Assembly: GCA_030584025.1 (NCBI GenBank)
Contig: CP129487.1
Coordinates: forward strand, 868,001-932,000
Length of the DNA stretch: 64,000 bases
Reading direction: 5' to 3'
Source: Cyclobacteriaceae bacterium
Lineage (GTDB): Bacteria; Bacteroidota; Bacteroidia; Cytophagales; Cyclobacteriaceae
Below the pieces are notes generated by a model. It did no database searches, had not been told where the DNA came from, and worked only from the letters and a program-made list of their open reading frames with translations. Below, one piece after another: positions 16,683 through 25,288 of this stretch (positions within the stretch are counted from its first letter, which is position 1; each line of letters opens with the position of its first letter). The translations under genes and the position numbers were made by a program.

Positions 16683-18809
16683 TCACCGGGAGGTAATTAG
16701 CTTTTTCAGGATTTCTTTGGCAGCATCGGTAATAACGGTACCCGGCCCGAAAATGAAGGATACGCCTTTTTGCATCAGAAAATCATAATCCTTTTCAGGG
16801 ATAACTCCGCCCGCCACCACAAGAATATCTTCCCGCCCGATCTTTTTGAGTGCTTCCACTAATTCCGGAATCAACGTCTTGTGTCCACCTGCCAGGCTGG
16901 ACGCACCAACAAGATGCACATCGTTTTCTGCGGCTTGCATGGCCACTTCATCAGGTGTTTGAAACAACGGCCCGATGTCTACATCAAAACCCATATCAGC
17001 AAAGCTTGTAGCGATTACTTTAGCGCCCCGGTCGTGCCCGTCTTGTCCCATCTTAGCCACGAGGATACGTGGCCTGCGCCCATCCAGTGATGCAAATTCA
17101 TCGGCTAGCTTGCGGGCTTCTTCAAAGTGTGCATTGTTCTTCATCGCACCCGAATATACACCTGAAATGGATTTGATGGATGCCTTGTATCGTCCAAAAG
17201 CTTCTTCCATGGCATTGGATATTTCACCCAGCGTGGCGCGATGTTGGGCTGCAACAATTGCCAGTTCAAGCAGATTTCCTTTGCCGGACGATGCTGCTTG
17301 CTTCAACGCTTGTAATGCACGATCACATTCCTGTTGATTGCGTTCAGCCTTGAGTTGATTCAGTCGTTCAATTTGTTCTTTGCGTACAGCCGTGTTGTCT
17401 ACTTCCAGTATATCGAAGTCGGGTTTTTCGTGTACACGATATTTGTTTACCCCCACAATCACATCTACTCCAGAATCAATGCGGGCCTGTTTCGCTGCTG
17501 CTGCCTGCTCAATGCGCATTTTCGGTATACCGCTTTCGATGGCTTTGGTCATGCCGCCAAGTTGTTCCACTTCAGCAATGAGCTCCCATGCTTTCTCAGC
17601 CAGTTCTTTGGTGAGGCATTCAACATAATACGATCCGCCCATCGGATCAACCACGCGTGTAACACCGGTTTCTTTTTCAATGTAAAGTTGGGTGTTGCGC
17701 GCAATACGTGCCGAGAAATCCGTGGGCAAGGCAATGGCTTCATCCAATGAATTGGTGTGCAGCGACTGGGTGCCGCCCAATACCGCGGCAAGTGCTTCAA
17801 TGCAGGTGCGGGCCACGTTGTTGTAGGGATCCTGTTCGGTTAAACTCCAGCCCGATGTTTGGCAATGCGTACGCAACGCCATAGACTTCGGATTTTTCGG
17901 ATTGAATTGCTGCACAATCTTCGACCAGAGTAAACGTCCGGCACGCATCTTGGCAATCTCCATAAAGAAATTCATACCGATGCCCCAGAAGAAAGAAAGA
18001 CGCGGAGCAAAATCATCAATGGCAATACCAGCTTTTATTCCGGTGCGAATGTATTCCAGTCCGTCTGCTAATGTATACGCCAACTCAATGTGTGCGGGTG
18101 CACCTGCTTCGTGCATGTGATAACCGCTTATGCTGATGGAGTTGAACTTCGGCATGTGGCGCGAAGTGTATTCAAATATATCCGCCACAATGCGCATGGA
18201 AGGTTCAGGCGGATAGATGTACGTGTTGCGCACCATGAACTCTTTCAAAATATCATTCTGAATGGTGCCACTGAGTTGCGCAGGCTTTACGTCTTGTTCT
18301 TCAGCCGCCACGATATAAAATGCGAGGATGGGAATAACGGCACCATTCATCGTCATGCTCACCGACATCTTATCCAACGGTATCTGGTCGAACAGAATTT
18401 TCATGTCCAACACCGAGTCGATGGCTACACCGGCTTTACCCACATCGCCCGCTACGCGTGGGTGATCGGAATCATAACCCCGATGGGTGGCCAGATCAAA
18501 CGCAACGGATAACCCACGTTGACCCGCAGCCAGGTTTCTGCGATAGAATGCATTGGACTCCTTTGCTGTCGAAAAGCCTGCGTACTGCCGGATCGTCCAA
18601 GGGCGAACCGTGTACATGCTGGCATACGGCCCGCGTAAGTAGGGGGGTATGCCTGAGGTAAATTTTGTATGAACCGAATCGTGAATATCTTTTTCAGAAT
18701 AAACCGGCTTAATCTGAATTTGCTCCGGACTGCTCCAAGGCTTTAAAACAGCATCGATATACTCATTGCTTTTTTGATGGATGTCGATTTTTGAAAAATC
18801 TGGTCTCAT
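16683..18809 (-). CDS. mutB: methylmalonyl-CoA mutase, large catalytic subunit
   Basis: Adenosylcobalamin enzyme that interconverts methylmalonyl-CoA and succinyl-CoA (propionate metabolism). The 708 residues have the usual two parts: a TIM barrel (YTVRPWTIRQYAGFSTAKESNAFYRRNL; ISISGYHMHEAGAPAHIELAYT; RTHCQTSGWSLTEQDPYNN) and a C-terminal B12-binding domain with MGQDGHDRGAKV, the DxHxxG motif whose His ligates cobalt, then GASSLAGGH. Its start overlaps the mutA stop by four bases, so the two subunits are translationally coupled. Confidence 0.97.
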   Translation of the reverse strand: MRPDFSKIDIHQKSNEYIDAVLKPWSSPEQIQIKPVYSEKDIHDSVHTKFTSGIPPYLRGPYASMYTVRPWTIRQYAGFSTAKESNAFYRRNLAAGQRGLSVAFDLATHRGYDSDHPRVAGDVGKAGVAIDSVLDMKILFDQIPLDKMSVSMTMNGAVIPILAFYIVAAEEQDVKPAQLSGTIQNDILKEFMVRNTYIYPPEPSMRIVADIFEYTSRHMPKFNSISISGYHMHEAGAPAHIELAYTLADGLEYIRTGIKAGIAIDDFAPRLSFFWGIGMNFFMEIAKMRAGRLLWSKIVQQFNPKNPKSMALRTHCQTSGWSLTEQDPYNNVARTCIEALAAVLGGTQSLHTNSLDEAIALPTDFSARIARNTQLYIEKETGVTRVVDPMGGSYYVECLTKELAEKAWELIAEVEQLGGMTKAIESGIPKMRIEQAAAAKQARIDSGVDVIVGVNKYRVHEKPDFDILEVDNTAVRKEQIERLNQLKAERNQQECDRALQALKQAASSGKGNLLELAIVAAQHRATLGEISNAMEEAFGRYKASIKSISGVYSGAMKNNAHFEEARKLADEFASLDGRRPRILVAKMGQDGHDRGAKVIATSFADMGFDVDIGPLFQTPDEVAMQAAENDVHLVGASSLAGGHKTLIPELVEALKKIGREDILVVAGGVIPEKDYDFLMQKGVSFIFGPGTVITDAAKEILKKLITSR

Positions 18810-19924
18810 GCTGTTTTAATGTTTTGAAGAAATTTATTCCACGCACTTTCGCTTAATTCCTGAATCAGTTGTTCGAGGTAGTACGCGCCTGCTGTTGGAT
18901 CAGCAACCTTGTTGATGTGCGACTCTTCGCGTAAAATGTGTGATACATTTTGTGCTATTCGTGCAAGGCGCTCATCGGTTTCATCAGCCGGTGTTAGGGT
19001 AATGGATGTGCATCCGCCCAGAATGGCTGCCAGACCTGCCGTAGTAGCTTTTAACAGATTCCCATGTGGTTCAAAGCTTTCACTAATCCAGGCTTCGCTG
19101 GTGGTGTGGATGCGAATAGATTGCGATTGGAGGGTTGAACCATATGCGTTCATGATTTTATGCCAGAGCATCCGCAACACTTTCAGTTTGACGATTTCAA
19201 TAATAAAATCCGTTGAGAGGTTTACAGTAAAAAATATTTGTTCAGCGCCTGTGGTTTGTTTTCCGCTTTCAAGTTGGTCGAGTTTTTCGACAGCTTTTAT
19301 CAGCATGTCGCTGATTTGGTCGGGTACAAGTTGCTCATCGGAGGAAATGCCAATGCACGAAATTTTTTTGTACGAATCCAGCATGTGGATAAGCTTGTGC
19401 AAAACTTGTGGATGATGTGGATAAGTTTTTTGATGGATAAAACCCTGAATGGAAGCGGGATCAAATTTTTTTCCGGTAAGATATTTTTCAAGCTGATCGC
19501 AGAAATCTGTAGTAATCACATCCAATGTAAATCCGATGCTGCAATATGGCCATTCAATGTTGCGGAGCAGGACTTCAAATGAAAAATCGCCTTGCAGTTC
19601 AAAGAGAATGCCATCAGCACCAGCGGCTAAATATTGCAATGCTTTTTGATTAGCTTCCTTCGCATCTAACACCTTGATTTTCGGAAGGTTGTGCCATGAG
19701 CGGGCACCCAAAAATTCACTTTCGGACGGAGTGAGCGAAAATGGATTCGTGGGTGTGTTTGCGGAGTCATAATAAGGGAGGCCAGTAATTCCAGATTTAT
19801 GCCATTGCAGCGCCTCCAACGGATTTTTGCCATCAATTTCAGCAGCGGCAGCTTGTATCCATTCGTTGCGATTAGCAGGAGAAAACCCTGAAAGTAGTTC
19901 GTTAAGCCCACTATTATTTTCCAT
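18806..19924 (-). CDS. mutA: methylmalonyl-CoA mutase, small subunit, lacking a B12 domain
   Basis: Non-catalytic partner of MutB. At 372 residues it covers only the barrel-like part: ANRNEWIQAAAAEIDGK at the N-terminus and, near the end, AEWISES-type and TAGLAAILGGCTSITLTPADE segments, closing with VADPTAGAYYLEQLIQELSESAW. Classical small subunits have roughly 600 residues with a degenerate B12 domain that is absent here; shorter beta subunits are known in Bacteroidota. The stop overlaps the mutB start. Codons in the middle of the gene also spell a cluster of DnaA boxes (19384-19424). Confidence 0.88.
   Translation of the reverse strand: MENNSGLNELLSGFSPANRNEWIQAAAAEIDGKNPLEALQWHKSGITGLPYYDSANTPTNPFSLTPSESEFLGARSWHNLPKIKVLDAKEANQKALQYLAAGADGILFELQGDFSFEVLLRNIEWPYCSIGFTLDVITTDFCDQLEKYLTGKKFDPASIQGFIHQKTYPHHPQVLHKLIHMLDSYKKISCIGISSDEQLVPDQISDMLIKAVEKLDQLESGKQTTGAEQIFFTVNLSTDFIIEIVKLKVLRMLWHKIMNAYGSTLQSQSIRIHTTSEAWISESFEPHGNLLKATTAGLAAILGGCTSITLTPADETDERLARIAQNVSHILREESHINKVADPTAGAYYLEQLIQELSESAWNKFLQNIKTA
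19384..19440 (-). promoter_or_regulatory. DnaA-box cluster inside mutA
   Basis: On the minus strand two perfect DnaA boxes (TTATCCACA) occupy 19384-19392 and 19416-19424. A one-mismatch box (TCATCCACA) fills 19407-19415 and abuts the second. A weaker TTATCCATC lies at 19432-19440. All share one orientation. They are about 740 bp upstream of dnaA, next to an AT-rich intergenic stretch. They may be part of oriC or of dnaA autoregulation. Confidence 0.6.
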
Positions 19925-20161
19925 CGCGCCAAGTTAACAAACCTTCAATCGTTTGAATATGGCCAGGCACGATTTCGAACAGAAAAATATTTTTAAAAAA
20001 GTTTTCTTTTATGTTGGCTTTGGTATTTGTGCTCTTTTTATAACGGCATATTTTTCAAAAAAATCAAGAGGTACTGATGTTGTTTTCTTAAATCCTTTTT
20101 TTACATCTTTGTCTCCCTTTCCCGTTGCGGAAACGATCTTTAACTCAAACATGGAATCTAA
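19925..20161. other. AT-rich divergent intergenic region between mutA and dnaA (candidate unwinding element)
   Basis: This 237-bp gap holds the divergent promoters of mutA and dnaA. From 19982 to 20110 it is strikingly rich in A and T runs (AAAAATATTTTTAAAAAAG near 19982 and repeated TTTTT tracts later). I see no further perfect DnaA box here. Next to the box cluster in mutA, it could serve as a DNA unwinding element of oriC. A 71-codon open frame runs through it, but I do not consider it a gene. Confidence 0.4.
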
Positions 20162-21571
20162 ATGGTAGCTGACTGCACAACAGTATGGAATGATTGTCTC
20201 GAAATCGTTAAGGAAAGTGTAGGAGAAGAGAATTTTAATACCTGGTTTAAACCAATTGTTCCATTGCGTGTAGAAGGTGATGTGCTCACCATTCAGGTGC
20301 CCTCGCAATTTTTTTACGAGTGGCTGGAAGATAATTACGTAACCGTATTGAAGAAGGCCGTACACAAAGCCATCGGCCCTGATGGACGTTTGGAATATTC
20401 GGTAATTGTAGATAGTGGTAATACACAAAATCCACCGGTAACAGTTAATTATCCAAATGGTATGAATGGCAAACGTGCCAACGGTACCGATACGGATTAT
20501 TCTCCGTTCACCTTTCGTGCCCTGAATCCGCAAACCGTAAACTCAAGACTTAACCCGAGTTATTCTTTTGATAATTTTGTTGAAGGTGATTGTAATCGGT
20601 TAGCGCGCTCAGCGGGCGTTGCCGTTGCCAAAAAGCCAGGAGTAACATCATTTAATCCGTTGATGTTGTATGGAGGAGTTGGTGTTGGTAAAACGCACCT
20701 GGTGCAGGCCATAGGCAACGAGATTAAAAATAACATGCCTGATAAAATTGTGCTGTATGTAGATCAGAATGATTTTACCACACAATTTTTGAATGCCCTT
20801 CAAAATCATAAACTTCAGGAATTCCAGAATTTTTACTTACAGGTTGATTTGCTCATTCTGGATGATGTGCAGTTTTTGGCTGGCCGTGAAAAAACACAGG
20901 AAATGTTTTTTCACATCTTCAACCAGTTACATCAATCCGGCAAGCAGGTAATCATGACAAGCGATTGCCCGCCACGGGATATGAAAGGATTTCAGGAGCG
21001 TTTGCTATCGCGCTTCAAGTGGGGCCTTACAGCCGACTTGCAGGAGCCTGATTTCGAAACTAAGCTGGCCATCATTCACCGCAAGATGCAGGCCGATGGC
21101 ATTGATATTCCAACGGAAGTAGCCGAGTACCTGGCGTACAGCGTGGACACCAACCTGCGTGATATGGAAGGTGTGTTAAACTCACTCATTTTCCATGCTA
21201 CGTTGTTGAAAAAAGAAATTGATCTCGATCTGGCGAAGGAAGTATTGAAAAACATCATCCGCGAAATCCAGTCGGATGTAAGTGTGGATTTTATACAGAA
21301 AACCGTTTCTGAATACTTCAAGGTTGATCTGGATGCCATGAAGGGCAAAGTGAAGAAACGCGAAATCGTTATTCCGCGCCAGGTGGCCATGTATTTCTGC
21401 AAGCGCTATACGCAATTAACGCTTGCGCTGATTGGTGAAAATTTTGGTGGCCGCGATCACAGTACGGTTATTCATGCGCTTGAGTCGGTTGAAGACATGA
21501 TGAAAACCGATTCCAACTTCAAAGCTTCAGTGGAGGAACTGGGTAAGAAGTTGAAGATGCGGATGAACTAA
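20162..21571 (+). CDS. dnaA: chromosomal replication initiator DnaA
   Basis: AAA+ ATPase that binds DnaA boxes and opens oriC. The 469 residues contain the domain I start (VWNDCLEIVKESVGEENFNTWFKPIVPL), a Walker A motif GGVGVGKT at 171-178, Walker B LILDDVQFLAG around 231-241, and the domain IV DNA-binding signature GRDHSTVIHA at 430-439. The ATG at 20162 gives the canonical N-terminus. The linker domain II is of moderate length. It is divergent from mutA, with a DnaA-box cluster about 740 bp upstream. Confidence 0.98.
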   Translation: MVADCTTVWNDCLEIVKESVGEENFNTWFKPIVPLRVEGDVLTIQVPSQFFYEWLEDNYVTVLKKAVHKAIGPDGRLEYSVIVDSGNTQNPPVTVNYPNGMNGKRANGTDTDYSPFTFRALNPQTVNSRLNPSYSFDNFVEGDCNRLARSAGVAVAKKPGVTSFNPLMLYGGVGVGKTHLVQAIGNEIKNNMPDKIVLYVDQNDFTTQFLNALQNHKLQEFQNFYLQVDLLILDDVQFLAGREKTQEMFFHIFNQLHQSGKQVIMTSDCPPRDMKGFQERLLSRFKWGLTADLQEPDFETKLAIIHRKMQADGIDIPTEVAEYLAYSVDTNLRDMEGVLNSLIFHATLLKKEIDLDLAKEVLKNIIREIQSDVSVDFIQKTVSEYFKVDLDAMKGKVKKREIVIPRQVAMYFCKRYTQLTLALIGENFGGRDHSTVIHALESVEDMMKTDSNFKASVEELGKKLKMRMN

Positions 21572-21572
21572 A

Positions 21573-21603
21573 TTTCACGCAAAGTCGCCAAGACCGCCAA
21601 GGA
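21573..21603. repeat. CGCAAAG-type repeat, half copy B
   Basis: TTTCACGCAAAGTCGCCAAG continues with ACCGCCAAGG in the 42-bp gap between the convergent dnaA and HtrA-type genes. It matches one arm of the repeats at 781-870 and 55317-55432 but has no opposite arm. Confidence 0.5.
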
Positions 21604-21613
21604 TTGAAATCGT

Positions 21614-23050
21614 TTACCGTAGAATAAAATTATATGGTAACACTTCCTTCGAACTGTTCATGCCATACAAGCTCACCCTTCCTTTATATTTTTCGAAGAA
21701 GTCAATCACTTCCTGTGGATCTTTAACACGAACACGATTGATGGAAATGATGGTGTAGTTTTCCGGTACGCCCAGTTCCTTCATGTATCCACCTTTTATT
21801 TTGAAAATTTTAACGCCATAATCCGTGGCTTCCAGATCGGCACCCAGTGTGGATGAAGTTAGGATTTTTCGTTTTACAATGTCAGTTGTACCATTTTTGT
21901 TGGTAAGCGTTACGGTTGTTGTTCCGGGTTTATTGTCGCGCACAAAAGTTATCGCTACCTTATCCCCTGGATATCTGTAAGCCAGTTCTTCTTCAAAAGC
22001 ACTCTGGCTGTTCACTTCTGCGTTGTTTACTTTGGTAATCACATCACCCAATTGTAAACCGGCTTTCATAGCCGGACCGTCCTTGTCAAGGCTTTCCAAC
22101 AACACGCCTTTAAAATTCTTTACATTGGTGTTCAGGTCGTACTTTCTGGCATTTTGAAAATCGTATTCGATTACACGGCCACCAAAAATTCCTTTTTGCA
22201 CAATGCCATGTTTGATGAGGTCGTCCACTACTTTTCGGGCCAAGTCAACCGGTACTGCAAAAGCATAGCCAGTGTAACTTCCCGTACGGGATAAAATGGC
22301 GGTGTTGATGCCCACCAATTCACCGTTTTGGTTTACGAGTGCACCACCACTGTTTCCGGGGTTGATGGCTGCATCCGTTTGTATAAATGATTCAATGGGA
22401 AATTTATCTTCCAGAATGCCAATGCGCCTGCCTTTAGCACTCACAATGCCTACGGTTACCGTTGATGAAAGTGAAAACGGATTACCCACAGCTACTACCC
22501 ATTCGCCTACTTGCAAATTTTTAGATGACCCGATGGTGATGGCGGGAAGGTTTGTTTCGTTGATTTTTAGTACGGCCAGGTCGGTAGAAGGATCGGTGCC
22601 AATCAGCTCAGCGGTATACACTTTTTTATTGTGCATCACCTCAATCTTTTCAGCGGCCTCTACTACGTGGTTGTTGGTTACGATATAGCCATCGGTAGAG
22701 AAAATTACTCCCGAGCCACTGCTAACACGAGTTTGTGAGGTGGTGCCTCCGCCAAAAAACCAATCGAATGGCGAGTAGGAGGTGCCTTTAAAAATGCTGT
22801 TGATGTAAACCACGCTGGGGATGGCTTTGTTGGCGGCCAGACTGAAATCAGAAGGTTCGGCATTGTTTTCTGTTTCCAGTTCAACGGTATTGGGCGGAAA
22901 AACAGCAGGTGAATCGTAACGGGCCATGTCGTACACAGGTTCCTGCTGAAAGGGATTGCCTGATATTTTCACCAGGTATTGAAAAAACACAAAGGCTCCG
23001 GCCAGGCCACTGATAAAACCGATAACAGCAATTTTGAGGAATGTCTTCAT
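21614..23050 (-). CDS. HtrA/Deg-family serine protease with PDZ domains
   Basis: Periplasmic protein quality-control protease of the S1C family, 478 residues. An N-terminal hydrophobic segment (FLKIAVIGFISGLAGAFVFF) acts as signal anchor. The catalytic triad is complete: His128 in TNNHVVEA, Asp157 in STDLAVLKI and Ser234 in NPGNSGGALVN. A PDZ domain follows from about 280 to 375 (GVLLESLDKDGPAMKAGLQLGD), and a divergent second PDZ forms the end. It is convergent with dnaA and divergent from the GH3 gene, so it is probably monocistronic. Confidence 0.93.
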   Translation of the reverse strand: MKTFLKIAVIGFISGLAGAFVFFQYLVKISGNPFQQEPVYDMARYDSPAVFPPNTVELETENNAEPSDFSLAANKAIPSVVYINSIFKGTSYSPFDWFFGGGTTSQTRVSSGSGVIFSTDGYIVTNNHVVEAAEKIEVMHNKKVYTAELIGTDPSTDLAVLKINETNLPAITIGSSKNLQVGEWVVAVGNPFSLSSTVTVGIVSAKGRRIGILEDKFPIESFIQTDAAINPGNSGGALVNQNGELVGINTAILSRTGSYTGYAFAVPVDLARKVVDDLIKHGIVQKGIFGGRVIEYDFQNARKYDLNTNVKNFKGVLLESLDKDGPAMKAGLQLGDVITKVNNAEVNSQSAFEEELAYRYPGDKVAITFVRDNKPGTTTVTLTNKNGTTDIVKRKILTSSTLGADLEATDYGVKIFKIKGGYMKELGVPENYTIISINRVRVKDPQEVIDFFEKYKGRVSLYGMNSSKEVLPYNFILR

Positions 23051-23197
23051 AACACGAATTAAACACCAAAACGATGATCCTGAACAAGCAAAAGTTGAAC
23101 CACTTGAAAAATTTCTGTCAATATTAACGGATTACCCCATCCGGTAGTTCACCATCTGTCATTCGTATTTGCAATTTCGTCACTACTTTTACAACAT

Positions 23198-24694
23198 ATG
23201 GGTATTCGTTCTCTCCTGGCAAAACCATTCGCTGCCTATGTGGCGGCTCAAACACGAAAGTGGTCGCTTAATCCGGCCTTGTATCAGCACAACATTATGT
23301 TGAGCCTTATAGAGCAAGCCAAGTACACAGCATTTGGAAGAGATCATGACTTTGAGGCCATTCGCACATATGATGATTTTAAAAAGCAGGTGCCGGTACG
23401 GGATTATGAAGAGCTGAAGCCTTATGTTGAACGCATCCTGAAAGGAGAAGCCAACGTATTGTGGAAAGGCAAACCGGCTTACCTGGCCAAGACATCGGGT
23501 ACAACATCGGGAACAAAATATATTCCTATCTCACACGAGTCGAAGTTTAGTCATTTTACCAGCGCAAGAAATTCAACCTTGAGCTATGTACATGAAACGG
23601 GCAATGCTTCATTCCTGGATGGCAACCTGATTTTTCTTTCGGGTAGTCCGGAGATGGATGAAACTGCGGGAATAAAAACCGGCAGGCTGTCAGGGATTTC
23701 CAATCACCTGGTGCCGGGTTATTTGCGTACAAATCAAAAGCCATCATACCAAACCAATTGCATTGAAGATTGGGAAGAAAAACTGGAGCGCATCATCGAT
23801 GAAACCCTTGACGCGAACATGACGCTTATTTCCGGTATTCCGCCCTGGGTGCAGATGTATTTTGATCGCATTCATGCACGAACGGGAAAGAAGATAAAAG
23901 ATGTGTTCCCCAATTTTTCCGTGTTTGTATATGGTGGGGTAAACTTTGAACCCTATCGCGCCAAGCTGGAAGAATCTATTGGTAAAAAAGTTGATTCAAT
24001 AGAAACCTACCCGGCATCCGAAGGATTTATTGCTTACCAGGATTCGCAGCATGATCCGGGATTATTGTTGCTGTTGAACAACGGCATGTTCTTCGAATTT
24101 ATTCCTACAGAAGAATATTTCACCGCAAACCCTACACGCCTACGCATTGATGAAGTGGAACTTGGAAAAAATTATGCCCTGATCATCAACAGCAATGCCG
24201 GGCTTTGGGGATACTCCATTGGCGATACCGTAAAGTTTGTTTCTAAAAATCCGTACCGGTTATTGGTAACGGGCAGGATCAAGCATTTTATTTCTGCTTT
24301 TGGTGAACACGTAATCGGGGAGGAAGTGGAGAAAGCCATGAACCAGGCGCGGAAGAAATTTCCGGAAGTGGAGCTGATTGAGTTTACGGTTGCGCCACAG
24401 GTAACACCAGCTAACGGATTGCCGCATCACGAATGGTTTGTTGAGTTTTCAAATCCGCCTGCGGATATGGCTGCCTTTTCGCTTGAGTTGGACAATCAAT
24501 TACGTTCGTTAAATGTATATTACGATGATTTGATTACCGGAAACATTTTGCAAACGCTGAAAATCACCTCCCTTAAACCGCAATCGTTTATCGAATACAT
24601 GAAATCGCAAGGCAAACTGGGTGGCCAAAACAAAGTTCCTCGTTTATCGAACGATCGAAAAATTGCGGATGCACTTCAATCATTTAAAGTCTGA
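23198..24694 (+). CDS. GH3 auxin-responsive promoter family protein (acyl-adenylate-forming)
   Basis: Member of the GH3 branch of the ANL adenylating enzymes, 498 residues. The ATP-binding loop is AKTSGTTSGTKYIPIS near residue 106, with FVYGGVNFEPY and ETYPASEGFIAYQD in the middle and TGRIKHFISAFGEHV before the C-terminal domain. Plant GH3 enzymes join amino acids to jasmonate or auxin. The bacterial substrate is unknown. The following secreted-protein gene starts 43 bp after the stop, so the two may be co-transcribed. Confidence 0.88.
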   Translation: MGIRSLLAKPFAAYVAAQTRKWSLNPALYQHNIMLSLIEQAKYTAFGRDHDFEAIRTYDDFKKQVPVRDYEELKPYVERILKGEANVLWKGKPAYLAKTSGTTSGTKYIPISHESKFSHFTSARNSTLSYVHETGNASFLDGNLIFLSGSPEMDETAGIKTGRLSGISNHLVPGYLRTNQKPSYQTNCIEDWEEKLERIIDETLDANMTLISGIPPWVQMYFDRIHARTGKKIKDVFPNFSVFVYGGVNFEPYRAKLEESIGKKVDSIETYPASEGFIAYQDSQHDPGLLLLLNNGMFFEFIPTEEYFTANPTRLRIDEVELGKNYALIINSNAGLWGYSIGDTVKFVSKNPYRLLVTGRIKHFISAFGEHVIGEEVEKAMNQARKKFPEVELIEFTVAPQVTPANGLPHHEWFVEFSNPPADMAAFSLELDNQLRSLNVYYDDLITGNILQTLKITSLKPQSFIEYMKSQGKLGGQNKVPRLSNDRKIADALQSFKV

Positions 24695-24737
24695 TTTTAG
24701 ATTACAACTCCTGCATGAACCTCACCCTCGCTTTCAT

Positions 24738-25268
24738 TTGAACTACGCCTTTACCATAGTGCTGGTGTGTCAATCAATCCTTCTTTTCGGACAAGGCAAT
24801 TCGATCATGCCACCTGATGAAATGATCAAATTAATTCCAAAAAAAGTAGAGGGATTTAATAGTGTTGACCAACACAAAGGCAGAACCATCAAAATTGGAA
24901 CACTTACGTATTCGATGGTTGAGCAAAGCTTTATTAAAAATAAACGAAAGGTTACCATTTTATTATTCGATTATAATAATGCGCCCATTATGTATTCACA
25001 GGCGACCGGCAAATGGTCAAACCTGCCTGAAGTGGAGACGGATACCGTGTCGCAGCGATCATTTTTGTGGATCGAAAACAGGGGTTGGGAGCATTACCAT
25101 AAACTCAACAATTCTTCACAGGTTTTACTCGGCATCAAGAACAGATTCTATTTGATTGTGAGCGGTGAAGGCGTTGATCTGGATGCCTTGCGCACCATAT
25201 TGGCCTTGTTTCCGTTAGCTGAATTTCCCGATCAGTACCTTGATTTATCCGATCCCAAACATCGCTAA
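24738..25268 (+). CDS. hypothetical secreted protein
   Basis: I do not recognise a family. The frame is open back to 24621 inside the GH3 gene. I choose the TTG at 24738 because it gives a clean signal peptide (MNYAFTIVLVCQSILLFGQG) and 176 residues. An ATG at 24669, overlapping GH3, would add 23 charged residues before the hydrophobic stretch. The mature part is about 155 residues of mixed strand and helix with no Cys motif, and includes MPPDEMIKLIPKKVEGF and a closing DLDALRTILALFPLAEFP. It is likely exported to periplasm or envelope. Confidence 0.65.
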   Translation: MNYAFTIVLVCQSILLFGQGNSIMPPDEMIKLIPKKVEGFNSVDQHKGRTIKIGTLTYSMVEQSFIKNKRKVTILLFDYNNAPIMYSQATGKWSNLPEVETDTVSQRSFLWIENRGWEHYHKLNNSSQVLLGIKNRFYLIVSGEGVDLDALRTILALFPLAEFPDQYLDLSDPKHR

Positions 25269-25288
25269 AGCGCAAAAAATACTCAGGC

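Noticed and set aside
19925..20161. Cobalamin riboswitch before mutA
   Set aside because: No B12-box-like sequence or large fold was seen in the 237 bp; MutAB uses B12 but is not usually controlled this way.
19953..20168. 71-codon open frame upstream of dnaA with a hydrophobic stretch
   Set aside because: It starts with TTG, runs through the AT-rich dnaA promoter region and overlaps the dnaA start. The hydrophobic run is what AT-rich DNA gives by chance; the region is better explained as promoter or unwinding element.
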